This document shows positions 9,155 to 18,431 of a stretch of DNA of 64,000 bases, piece by piece. The stretch's first letter is position 1, and each line of letters starts with the position of its first letter. The notes beneath the pieces are model-generated. The model was given only the letters and a program-made list of their open reading frames with translations. It searched no databases and was not told the DNA's origin. Source of the DNA: Spirochaetaceae bacterium (GTDB lineage Bacteria; Spirochaetota; Leptospiria; Leptospirales; Leptonemataceae); assembly GCA_002730875.1 (NCBI GenBank), contig PCBI01000017.1, positions 186,001 through 250,000 of the forward strand. The letters are read 5' to 3'. Position numbers and translations under genes: made by a program.

Positions 9155-10246
9155 CTAATGTAGATCCAGGGAATCTACAAATCGCTCCAGCACAGCCACG
9201 TGATCCTGCTCGGGACTGGCCAGTCCGGCGGTGGATTCGTAAAGGTGTTCGTCAAAAAGATGGAAATCGAAAATCTTAAGCTCGAATTCCGGCAGTGTAA
9301 TGATCAGATTCTCGGTATGGATATCCAGGATGAGCTTCTCTTCCCGAGCCAGGGTCTCGGTGTATTCAATGAGCCTGCGAAAATCTTCTGTGATCTTGAC
9401 GAGTACCTTCTTTTTTATACTGCCGAATCGGCCTACATCGAATTCAAAATCCCATTTGGGAAAGAATCGCGACATGACTTTGTTCTGTTCCGAGTGCACC
9501 GCAGCGCTGGCGAATTCCTTAAGATGTTTCCCTACCAGCATGATTTGACTGTCCATAGGTCGGATGGATTCGTAATGTCCTTCCCCGAAGGGTTTTTTTC
9601 TGTAGCGCACTCCCATGAAAAAGCGGGTGGGAAGCACCAGATCGGGCAGCGCCTCCCGAACCTTGGCATAGTGGTATCGCTCCATGCCCAGCCTCAAGAA
9701 CTGAAACCAGAGTGAGTCCCTTTTTCCTTTGCGTTTTCCCCGGCAAAGGTAATCGTAGAGGGCCATTTCCTCCTGACTGAGAAACTCCTCGGGTCGTTGA
9801 TCTACTTCACGAAACATGGATCCAAAAATCGGATCCGAAGGCAGGACACGGCGCGAAATCTTGAGGACCATTTTCCAGGGGAGGCTGTAGACAAACTTGT
9901 AGCTACCCCGGCCAATGTAGTGCTCCGGGGATATGGGCATGAAGTCTTCCAGGTGCTCGCGTTTATATCGCATACCCATTCGAAAGACATGACTCACCGG
10001 AAACATGCGTTCATAGAGCCGACGGGGCCAGTAGGACTGCCGGAGTTGAAAATCCGCAGGAAGGAAGTCCCGGTCCGGGGCTATGGTCTCCCGGGCCTTG
10101 CGAAAAGCGGATTCAATGTATTCGTCGCTAAAGGAGCCAATGATGCTACGCATGGATCGGCCGGCTTCTTTGCCGCGACTGCTCAGGCCCTGGCCTGCTT
10201 TCTGAATACGGTTTCGAACCCTTCTGGCAATATCTCTGAATTTCAT
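9155..10246 (-). CDS. divergent protein-kinase-like fold protein
   Basis: A 363-residue protein with the layout of a small kinase of the RIO/ABC1/aminoglycoside-kinase kind, none of which it clearly belongs to. What can be seen: a glycine-rich loop GRGSYKFVY (112-120); a strand with Lys129 (MVLKIS) in the VAIK position; a long helical lobe; LILDIHTENLI, in which D308 and N313 have the D-x4-N spacing of a catalytic loop; and KIFDFHLFD with D327 in the DFG position. All core residues for phosphotransfer are therefore present. The first 60 residues are basic and helical. No signal peptide. The substrate could be a protein, lipid or small molecule. It stands alone, divergent from tRNA-Cys. Confidence 0.65.
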   Translation of the reverse strand: MKFRDIARRVRNRIQKAGQGLSSRGKEAGRSMRSIIGSFSDEYIESAFRKARETIAPDRDFLPADFQLRQSYWPRRLYERMFPVSHVFRMGMRYKREHLEDFMPISPEHYIGRGSYKFVYSLPWKMVLKISRRVLPSDPIFGSMFREVDQRPEEFLSQEEMALYDYLCRGKRKGKRDSLWFQFLRLGMERYHYAKVREALPDLVLPTRFFMGVRYRKKPFGEGHYESIRPMDSQIMLVGKHLKEFASAAVHSEQNKVMSRFFPKWDFEFDVGRFGSIKKKVLVKITEDFRRLIEYTETLAREEKLILDIHTENLIITLPEFELKIFDFHLFDEHLYESTAGLASPEQDHVAVLERFVDSLDLH

Positions 10247-10309
10247 GATGTCTGTCAGACCGTTTTACGGTTGACCCCTACCCTTTGTCTATAGTCTTTG
10301 AACCCATCG

Positions 10310-10385
10310 GGCGTCGTAGCCAAGTGGCCTAAGGCGGGGCTCTGCAAAAGCTCTATCGCCGGTTCAAATCCGGCCGACGCCTCCA
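10310..10385 (+). tRNA. tRNA-Cys (GCA)
   Basis: Acceptor GGCGTCG/CGACGCC, anticodon stem GGGCT/AGCTC around CTGCAAA (anticodon GCA), T-arm GGTTCAAATCC, discriminator T, and CCA encoded at 10383-10385. It is followed 19 nt later by tRNA-Leu. Confidence 0.95.
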
Positions 10386-10404
10386 TTTCTTTTTTCCCCA
10401 TCCT

Positions 10405-10486
10405 GCCCGGATGATGGAATTGGTAGACATACAGGACTTAAAATCCTGGGACTTCGGTCGTGCGGGTTCAAGTCCCGCTCCGGGTA
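10405..10486 (+). tRNA. tRNA-Leu (UAA)
   Basis: Class II tRNA: acceptor GCCCGGA/TCCGGGT, anticodon stem AGGA/TCCT around CTTAAAA (anticodon TAA), a variable arm TGGGACTTCGGTCGT and T-arm GGTTCAAGTCC. CCA is not encoded. Probably co-transcribed with tRNA-Cys. Confidence 0.94.
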
Positions 10487-10620
10487 CATCCGGACACGGC
10501 GGCACCGCCCCATTGAGTGAACGGCCCAAAAGGAATCCATGTCCGCAGATTCCCGTCACTCTAATTCTTCCGAATCCGGCAAACTCCGAGGCCCACCCGG
10601 TGGCCCGAATACCGTCTGCA

Positions 10621-10873
10621 ATTGCGCCTAAACATCACCAGATCGCCTTAACCCGAACCTCAGCCAGCACAACCCCCATCCGCCCCGGACCCATGGCCCG
10701 GGTGCGCATAAACACCGTCCGGCCGCTTTAACCCGAACTCCGGCGCGGCAACCATCCCGGGGTGCGCTTAAACACTGTCCGGCTGCTTTAACCCGCACCT
10801 CTGAATCGCCAGCTCGGCGCAACCCATGGCCCGGGTGCGCATAAACACCGTCCGGCCGCTTTAACCCGAACTC
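10621..10873. repeat. degenerate tandem repeat, about four units
   Basis: Four imperfect copies of a G+C-rich unit with the core GGTGCGCATAAACACCGTCC followed by GGCCGCTTTAACCCGAACTC. Cores lie at about 10621 (diverged), 10701, 10761 and 10834, so the period is 60-80 nt. Copies two and four are almost identical over about 50 nt, including the palindromic CCATGGCCCGGG segment. No ORF runs convincingly through it and the region lies directly after tRNA-Leu. Function unknown. Confidence 0.75.
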
Positions 10874-10928
10874 CCGCGGGCAAGCCCGAACCCCGCCAGC
10901 GACACTCGGGCTCGGAAGCGTCAGGCCC

Positions 10929-11393
10929 TTAACCGAGAGCCTTGATCACATCCTCGGGGGCCTGGACCAGCTCGATCAAGACTCCTTCGCCGGACATGGG
11001 GAATTCATCGTTTCCTTTGGGATGGATAAAACATACGTTATGGCCGGCGGCGCCTTTTCGGATTCCGCCGGGAGTGAAACGCATGCCTTTCTGGGTCATG
11101 TATTCCACGGCCTTTTCCAGATCATCCACCCACAGGCCTATGTGGTTCAGCGGAGGAACGTGCACTTTGGGCGCTTTTTCGGGATCGATGGGCTGCATAA
11201 TGTCCACTTCGATGGCATGAGGTCCGCTTCCAATTCGAAGAATATCCTCATCCACGTTTTCTTTTTCACTTTGATAGCTGCTGGTTTTCTCCAGCCCGAA
11301 CAGGTCTATCCACAGATTGGCCAACTTGCTTTTATCGGTTCCTCCGATAGCAATCTGCTGGATTCCAAGAATACGGAAAGGTCTTTCGCTCAT
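10929..11393 (-). CDS. VOC-family protein, methylmalonyl-CoA epimerase-like
   Basis: A 154-residue vicinal-oxygen-chelate protein with two beta-alpha-beta-beta-beta modules. The first starts at [16 protein letters not shown], the second at [18 protein letters not shown] and ends in [10 protein letters not shown], where the terminal Glu is the usual metal ligand. Spacing and the HIGLWV motif resemble methylmalonyl/ethylmalonyl-CoA epimerases more than glyoxalase I, but the first metal ligand site reads QQIAI rather than the usual H..I, so a glyoxalase-like or non-catalytic member is possible. Divergent from speE. Confidence 0.7.
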   Translation of the reverse strand: MSERPFRILGIQQIAIGGTDKSKLANLWIDLFGLEKTSSYQSEKENVDEDILRIGSGPHAIEVDIMQPIDPEKAPKVHVPPLNHIGLWVDDLEKAVEYMTQKGMRFTPGGIRKGAAGHNVCFIHPKGNDEFPMSGEGVLIELVQAPEDVIKALG

Positions 11394-11466
11394 TGGTCAG
11401 ATCTACGCTGCCACGGTATTTATGAAAGTAGTTTACCGCCCGGGGGCCCCCTACAAACGGTTCCTG

Positions 11467-12333
11467 ATGGAGCTATGGTTCACCGAAAACCTTGAAATTG
11501 CGGCAGACATGCGACTGCAGCTACGCGTGCAGCGCACGATTCATTCAGAGGTCAGCGAGTATCAAAAGATCGACGTCCTGGAAACCGCCTATTGCGGCCG
11601 GATGCTGGTTCTGGATGACGTCATCATGACCACCGAATTCGATGAATTTGCCTATCATGAAATGATCGCCCATGTTCCTGCCTTTGCTCATGCAAACCCT
11701 CGAACCGCCCTGGTGATCGGCGGCGGTGACGGAGGCACAATCCGGGAACTATGCAAGCATAAAGATCTGGAAGAGATCCATCTTTGCGAGATCGACCGCC
11801 GGGTAGTGGAGGTTAGTAAGGAGCACCTGCCTTCTATAGCGGCCTCCTTTGACGACCCCAGAGTAAAGTGCTTCTACGAAGACGGCGCCAGATGGGCCGA
11901 TGAACATCCGGAGACATACGACCTAATACTCGTGGATTCCAGTGATCCAGTCGGCCCGGCTGCCGTTCTTTTCGGCGAGGCCTTCTACGAAAGCTGCTAT
12001 GCTTCCTTGCGCGAAGGCGGTATTCTCGCTACCCAGGCCGAAAACATTTACATGCATCGGGACATTATAGAAAGACTCCTGCAGTACGGCGAAAAGTTCT
12101 ATCAGCGCCGTTTCTATTACAACACCAGGGTTCCCACCTACCCCGGCGGAATGATTGGATTCACTTTTTTTGCCAAAGGACAGAATGGGCCGGATCCTTT
12201 TATTAACCTGGAGAAACGCTACAACGAATCGGAACTCACGGCGCAGGATTTTCGCTTCTGGAACCCGGCCACGCATAAGGCCGCTTTTGCCCTGCCGGCA
12301 TTTGCCACAGACCTGGAGAAGTACTTCGCCTGA
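11467..12333 (+). CDS. speE: polyamine aminopropyltransferase (spermidine synthase)
   Basis: Transfers the aminopropyl group of decarboxylated S-adenosylmethionine to putrescine. The 288-residue protein follows the SpeE pattern: MELWFTEN opening, a small beta domain with VLETAYCGRMLVLDD, YHEMIAHVP, the nucleotide-binding LVIGGGDGGTIREL, CEIDRRVVEVSK, and the catalytic loop LILVDSSDPVGPA with the active-site Asp. I place the start at the ATG at 11467 because the 50 residues upstream in frame have no counterpart in the family and overlap the divergent VOC gene. The ribosome-binding site is weak. Converges on guaA with a 43-nt gap. Confidence 0.92.
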   Translation: MELWFTENLEIAADMRLQLRVQRTIHSEVSEYQKIDVLETAYCGRMLVLDDVIMTTEFDEFAYHEMIAHVPAFAHANPRTALVIGGGDGGTIRELCKHKDLEEIHLCEIDRRVVEVSKEHLPSIAASFDDPRVKCFYEDGARWADEHPETYDLILVDSSDPVGPAAVLFGEAFYESCYASLREGGILATQAENIYMHRDIIERLLQYGEKFYQRRFYYNTRVPTYPGGMIGFTFFAKGQNGPDPFINLEKRYNESELTAQDFRFWNPATHKAAFALPAFATDLEKYFA

Positions 12334-12376
12334 ATATTTGCCCGATCAGCGGCCTAACGATTCGCGCACCGATTAT

Positions 12377-14266
12377 CTATTCCCATTCAATGGTGCCCGG
12401 GGGCTTGCTGGTAAGGTCCAGAAAGACATCCCCGAAACGATCGGTATTCAGAAGGCGATTGAACAAATCCTGCAGTTGCTCCGCTGGCATCATATAGGGA
12501 CTGGCGGTCATTGCATCCCTGGAGTGCACTGGCCGCAACACGATGCATTCGCGCTGGAGCTCATCAGCCGTGCGATACACCGGTAACAGCACTACCGGGA
12601 ATTGCCAGATCTTTCGATACAGCCCGGTTTCCTCCAGAAAGTCTTTAACAATGGAATCGGCCAGCTGCAGCGCCTCTATTCTTTCCGGATTCAAATCCTG
12701 TCCGGCCTTCAGGCGATAGGTACTCACCGTCTTTGCCGATAGAACGACCCGATTAGCTTTCTCCACACGATTGGGAATCATTGTGGCCAGCTCCAGAAGC
12801 GAATCATACCTGGTATCGAGATTCTCGTTGGAGCTTAGGAATAAGGCGGCCGGATGAGCGTAGGTTCTCTTGTCGCCCTGTACACCCACTGAAAGCACCG
12901 GTAGCAGATGCGCCTGGATTTGCGCAGCATCCAGTAGCTCCTGGATACTGCCGCTGCTTTCCAGGATGGTTTGCATATCTACAGATCTTTCTTCGTATCC
13001 TGGATGATCCTCCGGCTTTGCCGGCGTACAAAGACATCGCACAGCCAGTCCCGGCCCCGGAAACGGATGTCTGTCCACCAGATGCTCGGGCAAACCCAGC
13101 AGTCGTCCCAGTTGGCGGACTTCATCCTTGTAAAGCTCGGCCAGAGGCTCGATAATTCGACCCTCCTCAATCATCCTGGCAATGGCCTCCACTCGATTAT
13201 GGTGAGTCTTGATCGTATGGGATGATTTCGTGGAGCCGGATTCGATGGTATCGGGATAGATGGTGCCCTGGCCCAGAATCCACTCTTCGCTGGCCAGGCC
13301 CAGTTCCTTCGCATACTGAGCCTGGACTTTCAAAAACAGATCCCCGATGATCTTGCGTTTTTTCTCGGGTTCGAACTCGCCTTTAAGGGCTTCAAAGAAT
13401 TCCCGGGATGCGTCATGCACCATTAGCTGCAGGCCCAGTTTCTCTATAGCTTCCAGAACCTGCGCGGATTCATCCTTTCGCAGGAATCCAGTATCTACCA
13501 GCAAACCCCGAAGATGGTCGGAAGGCATGGATTCGGCCAGCAGGGTGTAGGCCACTGTAGAGTCCACGCCCCCGCTCACAAGAAAGAAGACCTTTCGCCC
13601 GGTTGTGTCGGCCTTAATGCGGTCCTGCTCGGCGCGCAAGAAGTCCTGCAGTTTCCAGGAGTCCTTGAGCCCGCAGACCTGGATGAAACGGGATAGCAAA
13701 TCGTCGCCTATTTCGGTATGCGAAACCTCGGGGTGAAACTGTATAGAAAAAAGATTTCGGGAAGTGTCTCCCAGAGCGGCAAACCGACAGTCTGGCGTAG
13801 AACCCAGCACTTCAAAACCTTCCGGCAGCGCCTCTACCTCGTCGCCGTGGCTCATCCAGACAACCGCATCGTCTCTCAGACCGCCAAATAGTCCCCTGGA
13901 GTCCGGATCCCCGTTCCAGCGAATCTTCGCCGCGCCGTATTCTCGACTTCCGGAGGCGCTCACTTTTCCGCCCAGGCTATGCATCATTAGATGATGGCCG
14001 TAGCAAATGCCCAGTACCGGGACGCCTACTTGCAGAACCTCGGGATCAATGGACGGAGCCCCTGGCTCATAGACCGATTCGGGACCGCCGGAAAGGACAA
14101 TACCATGATAGCGGGATGCTCGCGAAGCGTCGAACTCGTCGGGAAACTCGATCTCCGTGTAGGCGCCCAGACGGCGAATCCTGGATGCGATCAGATGCGC
14201 ATATTGGCCGCCGAAATCCAGTACGGCAATTTTTTCCTGCGGATGCGCTGTGCCTGGTTCCTGCAT
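12377..14266 (-). CDS. guaA: GMP synthase (glutamine-hydrolysing), long form
   Basis: Amidates XMP to GMP using glutamine and ATP. The class I amidotransferase domain is residues 1-195 with the Cys nucleophile in VLGICYGHH and His/Glu in IQFHPEVSHTE; the ATP pyrophosphatase domain has the P-loop SGGVDSTVA. At 629 residues it is about 100 longer than usual bacterial enzymes. The C-terminal half holds LLPVLSVGVQGDKRTYAHP and later VVLLPVYR and the ending KPPGTIEWE, consistent with a duplicated dimerisation region as in eukaryotic GMP synthetases. The start at 14266 has a strong GGAGGAT 5 nt upstream, so the 20 further in-frame upstream residues are excluded. Confidence 0.93.
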   Translation of the reverse strand: MQEPGTAHPQEKIAVLDFGGQYAHLIASRIRRLGAYTEIEFPDEFDASRASRYHGIVLSGGPESVYEPGAPSIDPEVLQVGVPVLGICYGHHLMMHSLGGKVSASGSREYGAAKIRWNGDPDSRGLFGGLRDDAVVWMSHGDEVEALPEGFEVLGSTPDCRFAALGDTSRNLFSIQFHPEVSHTEIGDDLLSRFIQVCGLKDSWKLQDFLRAEQDRIKADTTGRKVFFLVSGGVDSTVAYTLLAESMPSDHLRGLLVDTGFLRKDESAQVLEAIEKLGLQLMVHDASREFFEALKGEFEPEKKRKIIGDLFLKVQAQYAKELGLASEEWILGQGTIYPDTIESGSTKSSHTIKTHHNRVEAIARMIEEGRIIEPLAELYKDEVRQLGRLLGLPEHLVDRHPFPGPGLAVRCLCTPAKPEDHPGYEERSVDMQTILESSGSIQELLDAAQIQAHLLPVLSVGVQGDKRTYAHPAALFLSSNENLDTRYDSLLELATMIPNRVEKANRVVLSAKTVSTYRLKAGQDLNPERIEALQLADSIVKDFLEETGLYRKIWQFPVVLLPVYRTADELQRECIVLRPVHSRDAMTASPYMMPAEQLQDLFNRLLNTDRFGDVFLDLTSKPPGTIEWE

Positions 14267-14525
14267 TCTATCCTCCGGATACAGATTATGTCCAGACAGT
14301 AGTGGCCGGTCCGTAGGACAATGCAAATCCAGCCGCAGAAAACCGGCTCATAGCGGAGTTCCGGCGTGCCGGTCTTGTGCGCATTTGCGCTGGCGGGATG
14401 CCTGGCTTCCGATGCTCAGCCTACGGCGATGTCCAGAAGGGTCCTCGGGAAGCGCAACCGCACTACCAGCGCCTGAAGTCTCCAGATTATTATGGAAGGG
14501 CGTTTTACAATAGCCTGATTCAAGG

Positions 14526-15059
14526 CTAAAAGAAACTGCCCGTCACGCGGTTGCGGATCTTCCATTTCAGCAGCACGTCCAGACCGGTGGCCCGGTCCAC
14601 CATGTTGCCGTCGCGGTCGATCATCACGAGAGTTGGATAGGCCTGGATGCCATACCGGTTGGTGATCCGACCAAGATCGTCGATGACCACTGGATAGGAA
14701 ATGGGACGGTCCTTTAAAAAACCTTGAACTACAGCCTCTTCCTCGGCGGTTATACCAAGGATTACCAGCCCTTCGTCATGCAACTCATCATAGATAGAAT
14801 TAAGGATCGGAATCTCGGCTCTGCAGGGCATGCACCAGGTGGCCCAGAAACTGATCACCACGAACTTTCCGCGCAAGCTCTCAAGACTGAACGACTGCCC
14901 TTCAAGCGAATTCGCCTGAAAAGCCGCCGGCGGGCGCTCCAGGGCTTTCTTGTTCGCCATATACACCGGTACCTTCTGATACGCCACGAATCCCAGCACA
15001 GCGCCAAACAGAACGAGAGTAACGGCATTTCTTTTCAAAAAGTCAATAAGACCTTGCAT
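14526..15059 (-). CDS. membrane-anchored TlpA/ResA-like thioredoxin
   Basis: A 177-residue protein with one N-terminal membrane anchor (about residues 12-28) and an extracytoplasmic TlpA-type redoxin domain: FSLESLRGKFVVISFWATWCMPC (active site C76-M-P-C79), PVVIDDLGRITNRYG and the cis-Pro motif YPTLVMIDRDG. The family reduces apocytochrome c or other periplasmic thiols, with electrons from a CcdA/DsbD partner; none is in this window. No clear Shine-Dalgarno is seen at the ATG. Divergent from the ClpS-like gene. Confidence 0.87.
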   Translation of the reverse strand: MQGLIDFLKRNAVTLVLFGAVLGFVAYQKVPVYMANKKALERPPAAFQANSLEGQSFSLESLRGKFVVISFWATWCMPCRAEIPILNSIYDELHDEGLVILGITAEEEAVVQGFLKDRPISYPVVIDDLGRITNRYGIQAYPTLVMIDRDGNMVDRATGLDVLLKWKIRNRVTGSFF

Positions 15060-15197
15060 GATGTTGATTCGTTTCGCCCCGCCTCTGCGTTACCAGAAGA
15101 AAAACAACGCCACATTTTCCCCGGGCCATCCACCGTCCCCGGAAATGGCCTTTTTGCGGGAAGGCGGGGAGTAATAAAAGAACCGGCGGGCTTGAGG

Positions 15198-15503
15198 TTG
15201 CATTGGAGAATCGAAAACAGAGAGAATCCAGGACTGAATATCAAAGGACAGGAAGAGAAGCAGCCTCACCGGATCTTTAAGGTAAGCATAATTGATAACG
15301 ATTACAACACGTACGAACAGGTGATACGAATCTGTATGAAGGCCCTGGGAATTGGCTTCGAAGAGGCGCTTCAGATCGCGGTAGCAGTAGACAATAACGG
15401 AGTAGCCGAGGTCTTCCATGGCGATGAAGCCAGCGCCAATGAGGTGGCCTCGGTGATTCGTACAATCGGTATTGAGGTGCGCGTGGAGCCTCTGGGTAGC
15501 TAA
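15198..15503 (+). CDS. ClpS-like Clp protease adaptor, variant pocket
   Basis: The last 80 residues match ClpS: FKVSIIDNDYNTYEQVI aligns with the family's V.L.NDDYTPMEFV, followed by GIGFEEALQIAVAVDNNG (family: A..L...VH..G) and EVFHGDEASANEVASVIR. ClpS delivers N-degron substrates to ClpA/ClpC. The pocket residues that hold the N-terminal amino group are altered: NDD reads DND, and the usual pocket His is Asp. It may therefore bind another ligand or another Clp ATPase. The start is uncertain; I use TTG at 15198 (TTG 15192 or CTG 15231 are alternatives), and the open frame further upstream overlaps the TlpA-like gene antisense. Confidence 0.68.
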   Translation: MHWRIENRENPGLNIKGQEEKQPHRIFKVSIIDNDYNTYEQVIRICMKALGIGFEEALQIAVAVDNNGVAEVFHGDEASANEVASVIRTIGIEVRVEPLGS

Positions 15504-15574
15504 GAAACTCCCATTCGCATTCAGACGGTCACAACTCGGGCGTCCCCGCCTTCCAAATCGATCGAAGCATAATC

Positions 15575-16201
15575 CTACTTACAGGGCTTCAACGGTTCGC
15601 AGCAGAATTCCGGATCACTCAAGGTTTTTTCCGGCTCAAGCAAGGTTACGTGAAAACCCTTCCTTTCCCAATAACATGTGTTTGCAGAGGTTTCCATCCG
15701 GTCCGAATCAAAAACCGGATCCGTGCTACCGGGGCAGTATAGCTTTAGCCAGCTCCATTCTACAGCGGTTCCGGCGGCATCGTTCATCAGCGGAACCAGT
15801 AGACCTGGCTGTTCCAGCTCCACGCTGGCCATTTCAGGCTCCTCGTAGTGGATAGTATAGCCTTCCAGAGTCTTTTCGATCTTTCCTGTGTAGAACTGGC
15901 TTCCGTCCGATTCGCCTCTTACAAGCTGAAACTCTACGGTCTGGCAGGAAGCCAACTGAAGCGTACGGTTACGTATAGAGGTTAAACGGTTTCCATCGCA
16001 GGAAAGGACAATGAGTGATAAGATGATTGAAAGCAAGGTAATCCGCCGGGCTGATGCCCGGTTATCCGAAATATGGCTACCGACGGAGCAGGACAAAAAA
16101 GGGGAAATCACTGCACCGATGCAAGAATACAGCAAGAGCGGAATTGCCATGGTTTTTTGCTCTCTATCCCCGGGATTCCTATCGTTTCTTGAAAAAGACA
16201 T
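15575..16201 (-). CDS. putative lipoprotein, unknown function
   Basis: Not recognised. The key feature is a hydrophobic segment ITLLSIILSLIVLSC ending in a plausible lipobox (VLSC) at about residue 68. The 53-67 preceding residues contain another hydrophobic stretch and are probably not all translated; a TTG just before LLSII with GGCGGA upstream, or the ATG for MAIPLLLY (about residue 18), are candidate starts. The mature part of about 140 residues is beta-rich with several Cys, ending in a CC..L..C cluster. Convergent with the ClpS-like gene. Confidence 0.5.
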   Translation of the reverse strand: MSFSRNDRNPGDREQKTMAIPLLLYSCIGAVISPFLSCSVGSHISDNRASARRITLLSIILSLIVLSCDGNRLTSIRNRTLQLASCQTVEFQLVRGESDGSQFYTGKIEKTLEGYTIHYEEPEMASVELEQPGLLVPLMNDAAGTAVEWSWLKLYCPGSTDPVFDSDRMETSANTCYWERKGFHVTLLEPEKTLSDPEFCCEPLKPCK

Positions 16202-16321
16202 TCGTGGAGCATAGACGTTACTGCGTTTCTGTCACGTAGTTTTTACGACCTCGCAGGACAGCTGATCAAACCCGGTCGAACAGCCCAAAGGCAATTGATC
16301 AAGTTATGCGAAAACGAATCA

Positions 16322-17530
<1,209 letters not shown>

Positions 17531-17566
17531 TTTAAACTCCGACTGAGGCCAGTTTTTGCAGGGCCC

Positions 17567-18349
17567 CTATTCCGAAAACATTTCTTTAAAGATAGCGCCG
17601 GCCCGCTCAAACAGCGCGCGGTCTTCTTCTTCGGTGGGCGGAGTGAAGATCCGCTCTTTCCAGCGCCGAGCAAGTTCAACATATTCCAGGCTACCGCCAA
17701 TGGTGAGCTGAGTCCTGGCCTTGTTGGGAAAAATCTTAAGTTCCCCTCCCTTTTGAACCACCATACTTCGAGGGGGAATCTTCATGCCGCCACGAATCAT
17801 GCAACCGGCGGTAATCATGGCGCCATCGCCGATTTCGGCTCCATCCAGAATGACGCAATCGATTCCAATTAGGGCCGCTTTGCCCACCTTGCAGCCATGC
17901 AACATGGCTCGATGTCCTACCAGGGTATAATCGCCGATCTCCACTCGCCCTCGGGAATCGCAGTGGATTACGGATCCATCCTGGATATTCACAGCTTTTC
18001 CAAGGGTAATGTGTCCCAGGTCGGCGCGGATTACCGACGATGGCCAGATTGAGCACTCGGGTCCCAGAACTACGTTGCCAATCACCGTTGCTTTTGGGTG
18101 GATCCACGCGGATGGGTGGACCATCCCTTCCGCACCCAGTTCCGACAAATCATTGCTGTGCTCCCGAGTGGTGCCGGCGTCGATTCTCTTCGGCCCGGAT
18201 CTTTTCTGAGCTGCCCCTTTCTTTTTGGACAACTTCTTTGCGCTGGCAGCGCTCGTCTTATTCATGCTGCCTCGAGCCGGATTCGCATCCTTGACGCTGG
18301 CCTTCTTTGTTTTGCGTCCGCTCTTCGATTCTTTCTTCGCCATAGACAA
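17567..18349 (-). CDS. gamma-class carbonic anhydrase-like protein with Lys-rich N-terminal tail
   Basis: Left-handed beta-helix hexapeptide protein. The catalytic-type zinc ligands are all there: H129 (GSVIHCD), H146 and H151 (VGHRAMLHGC), as in Cam/CamH enzymes that hydrate CO2. The core runs from about residue 75 (MVHPSAWIHPKATVIGNV) to 235 and ends in a helix. Unusually, residues 1-70 form a tail rich in Lys, Ser and Ala (patches such as KKLSKKKGAAQKR) with no predicted fold and no signal-peptide character. A start at M76 would give the normal family length, but the frame has several upstream ATGs, so the tail may be translated. Confidence 0.85.
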   Translation of the reverse strand: MSMAKKESKSGRKTKKASVKDANPARGSMNKTSAASAKKLSKKKGAAQKRSGPKRIDAGTTREHSNDLSELGAEGMVHPSAWIHPKATVIGNVVLGPECSIWPSSVIRADLGHITLGKAVNIQDGSVIHCDSRGRVEIGDYTLVGHRAMLHGCKVGKAALIGIDCVILDGAEIGDGAMITAGCMIRGGMKIPPRSMVVQKGGELKIFPNKARTQLTIGGSLEYVELARRWKERIFTPPTEEEDRALFERAGAIFKEMFSE

Positions 18350-18431
18350 CCGCTCTCCGTTGATCGTATTTCAGCCCTTTTTCCCTTTTGATTTGGCGCT
18401 ATTCAGCGCGTGGTCTCAGCGTGAGAGTGTT

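Noticed and set aside
10271..10295. Promoter for tRNA-Cys/Leu from TTGACC and TATAGT
   Set aside because: The two boxes are only 13 nt apart, too close for a sigma-70 promoter.
10621..10873. Possible CRISPR array
   Set aside because: Units are unequal in length and diverged, there are only about four, the spacers are not of constant size, and no cas gene is near.
14724..15197. N-terminal two-thirds of the open frame that ends as ClpS
   Set aside because: It is antisense to the TlpA-like gene and lacks protein-like composition; only the last 80-100 residues match ClpS.
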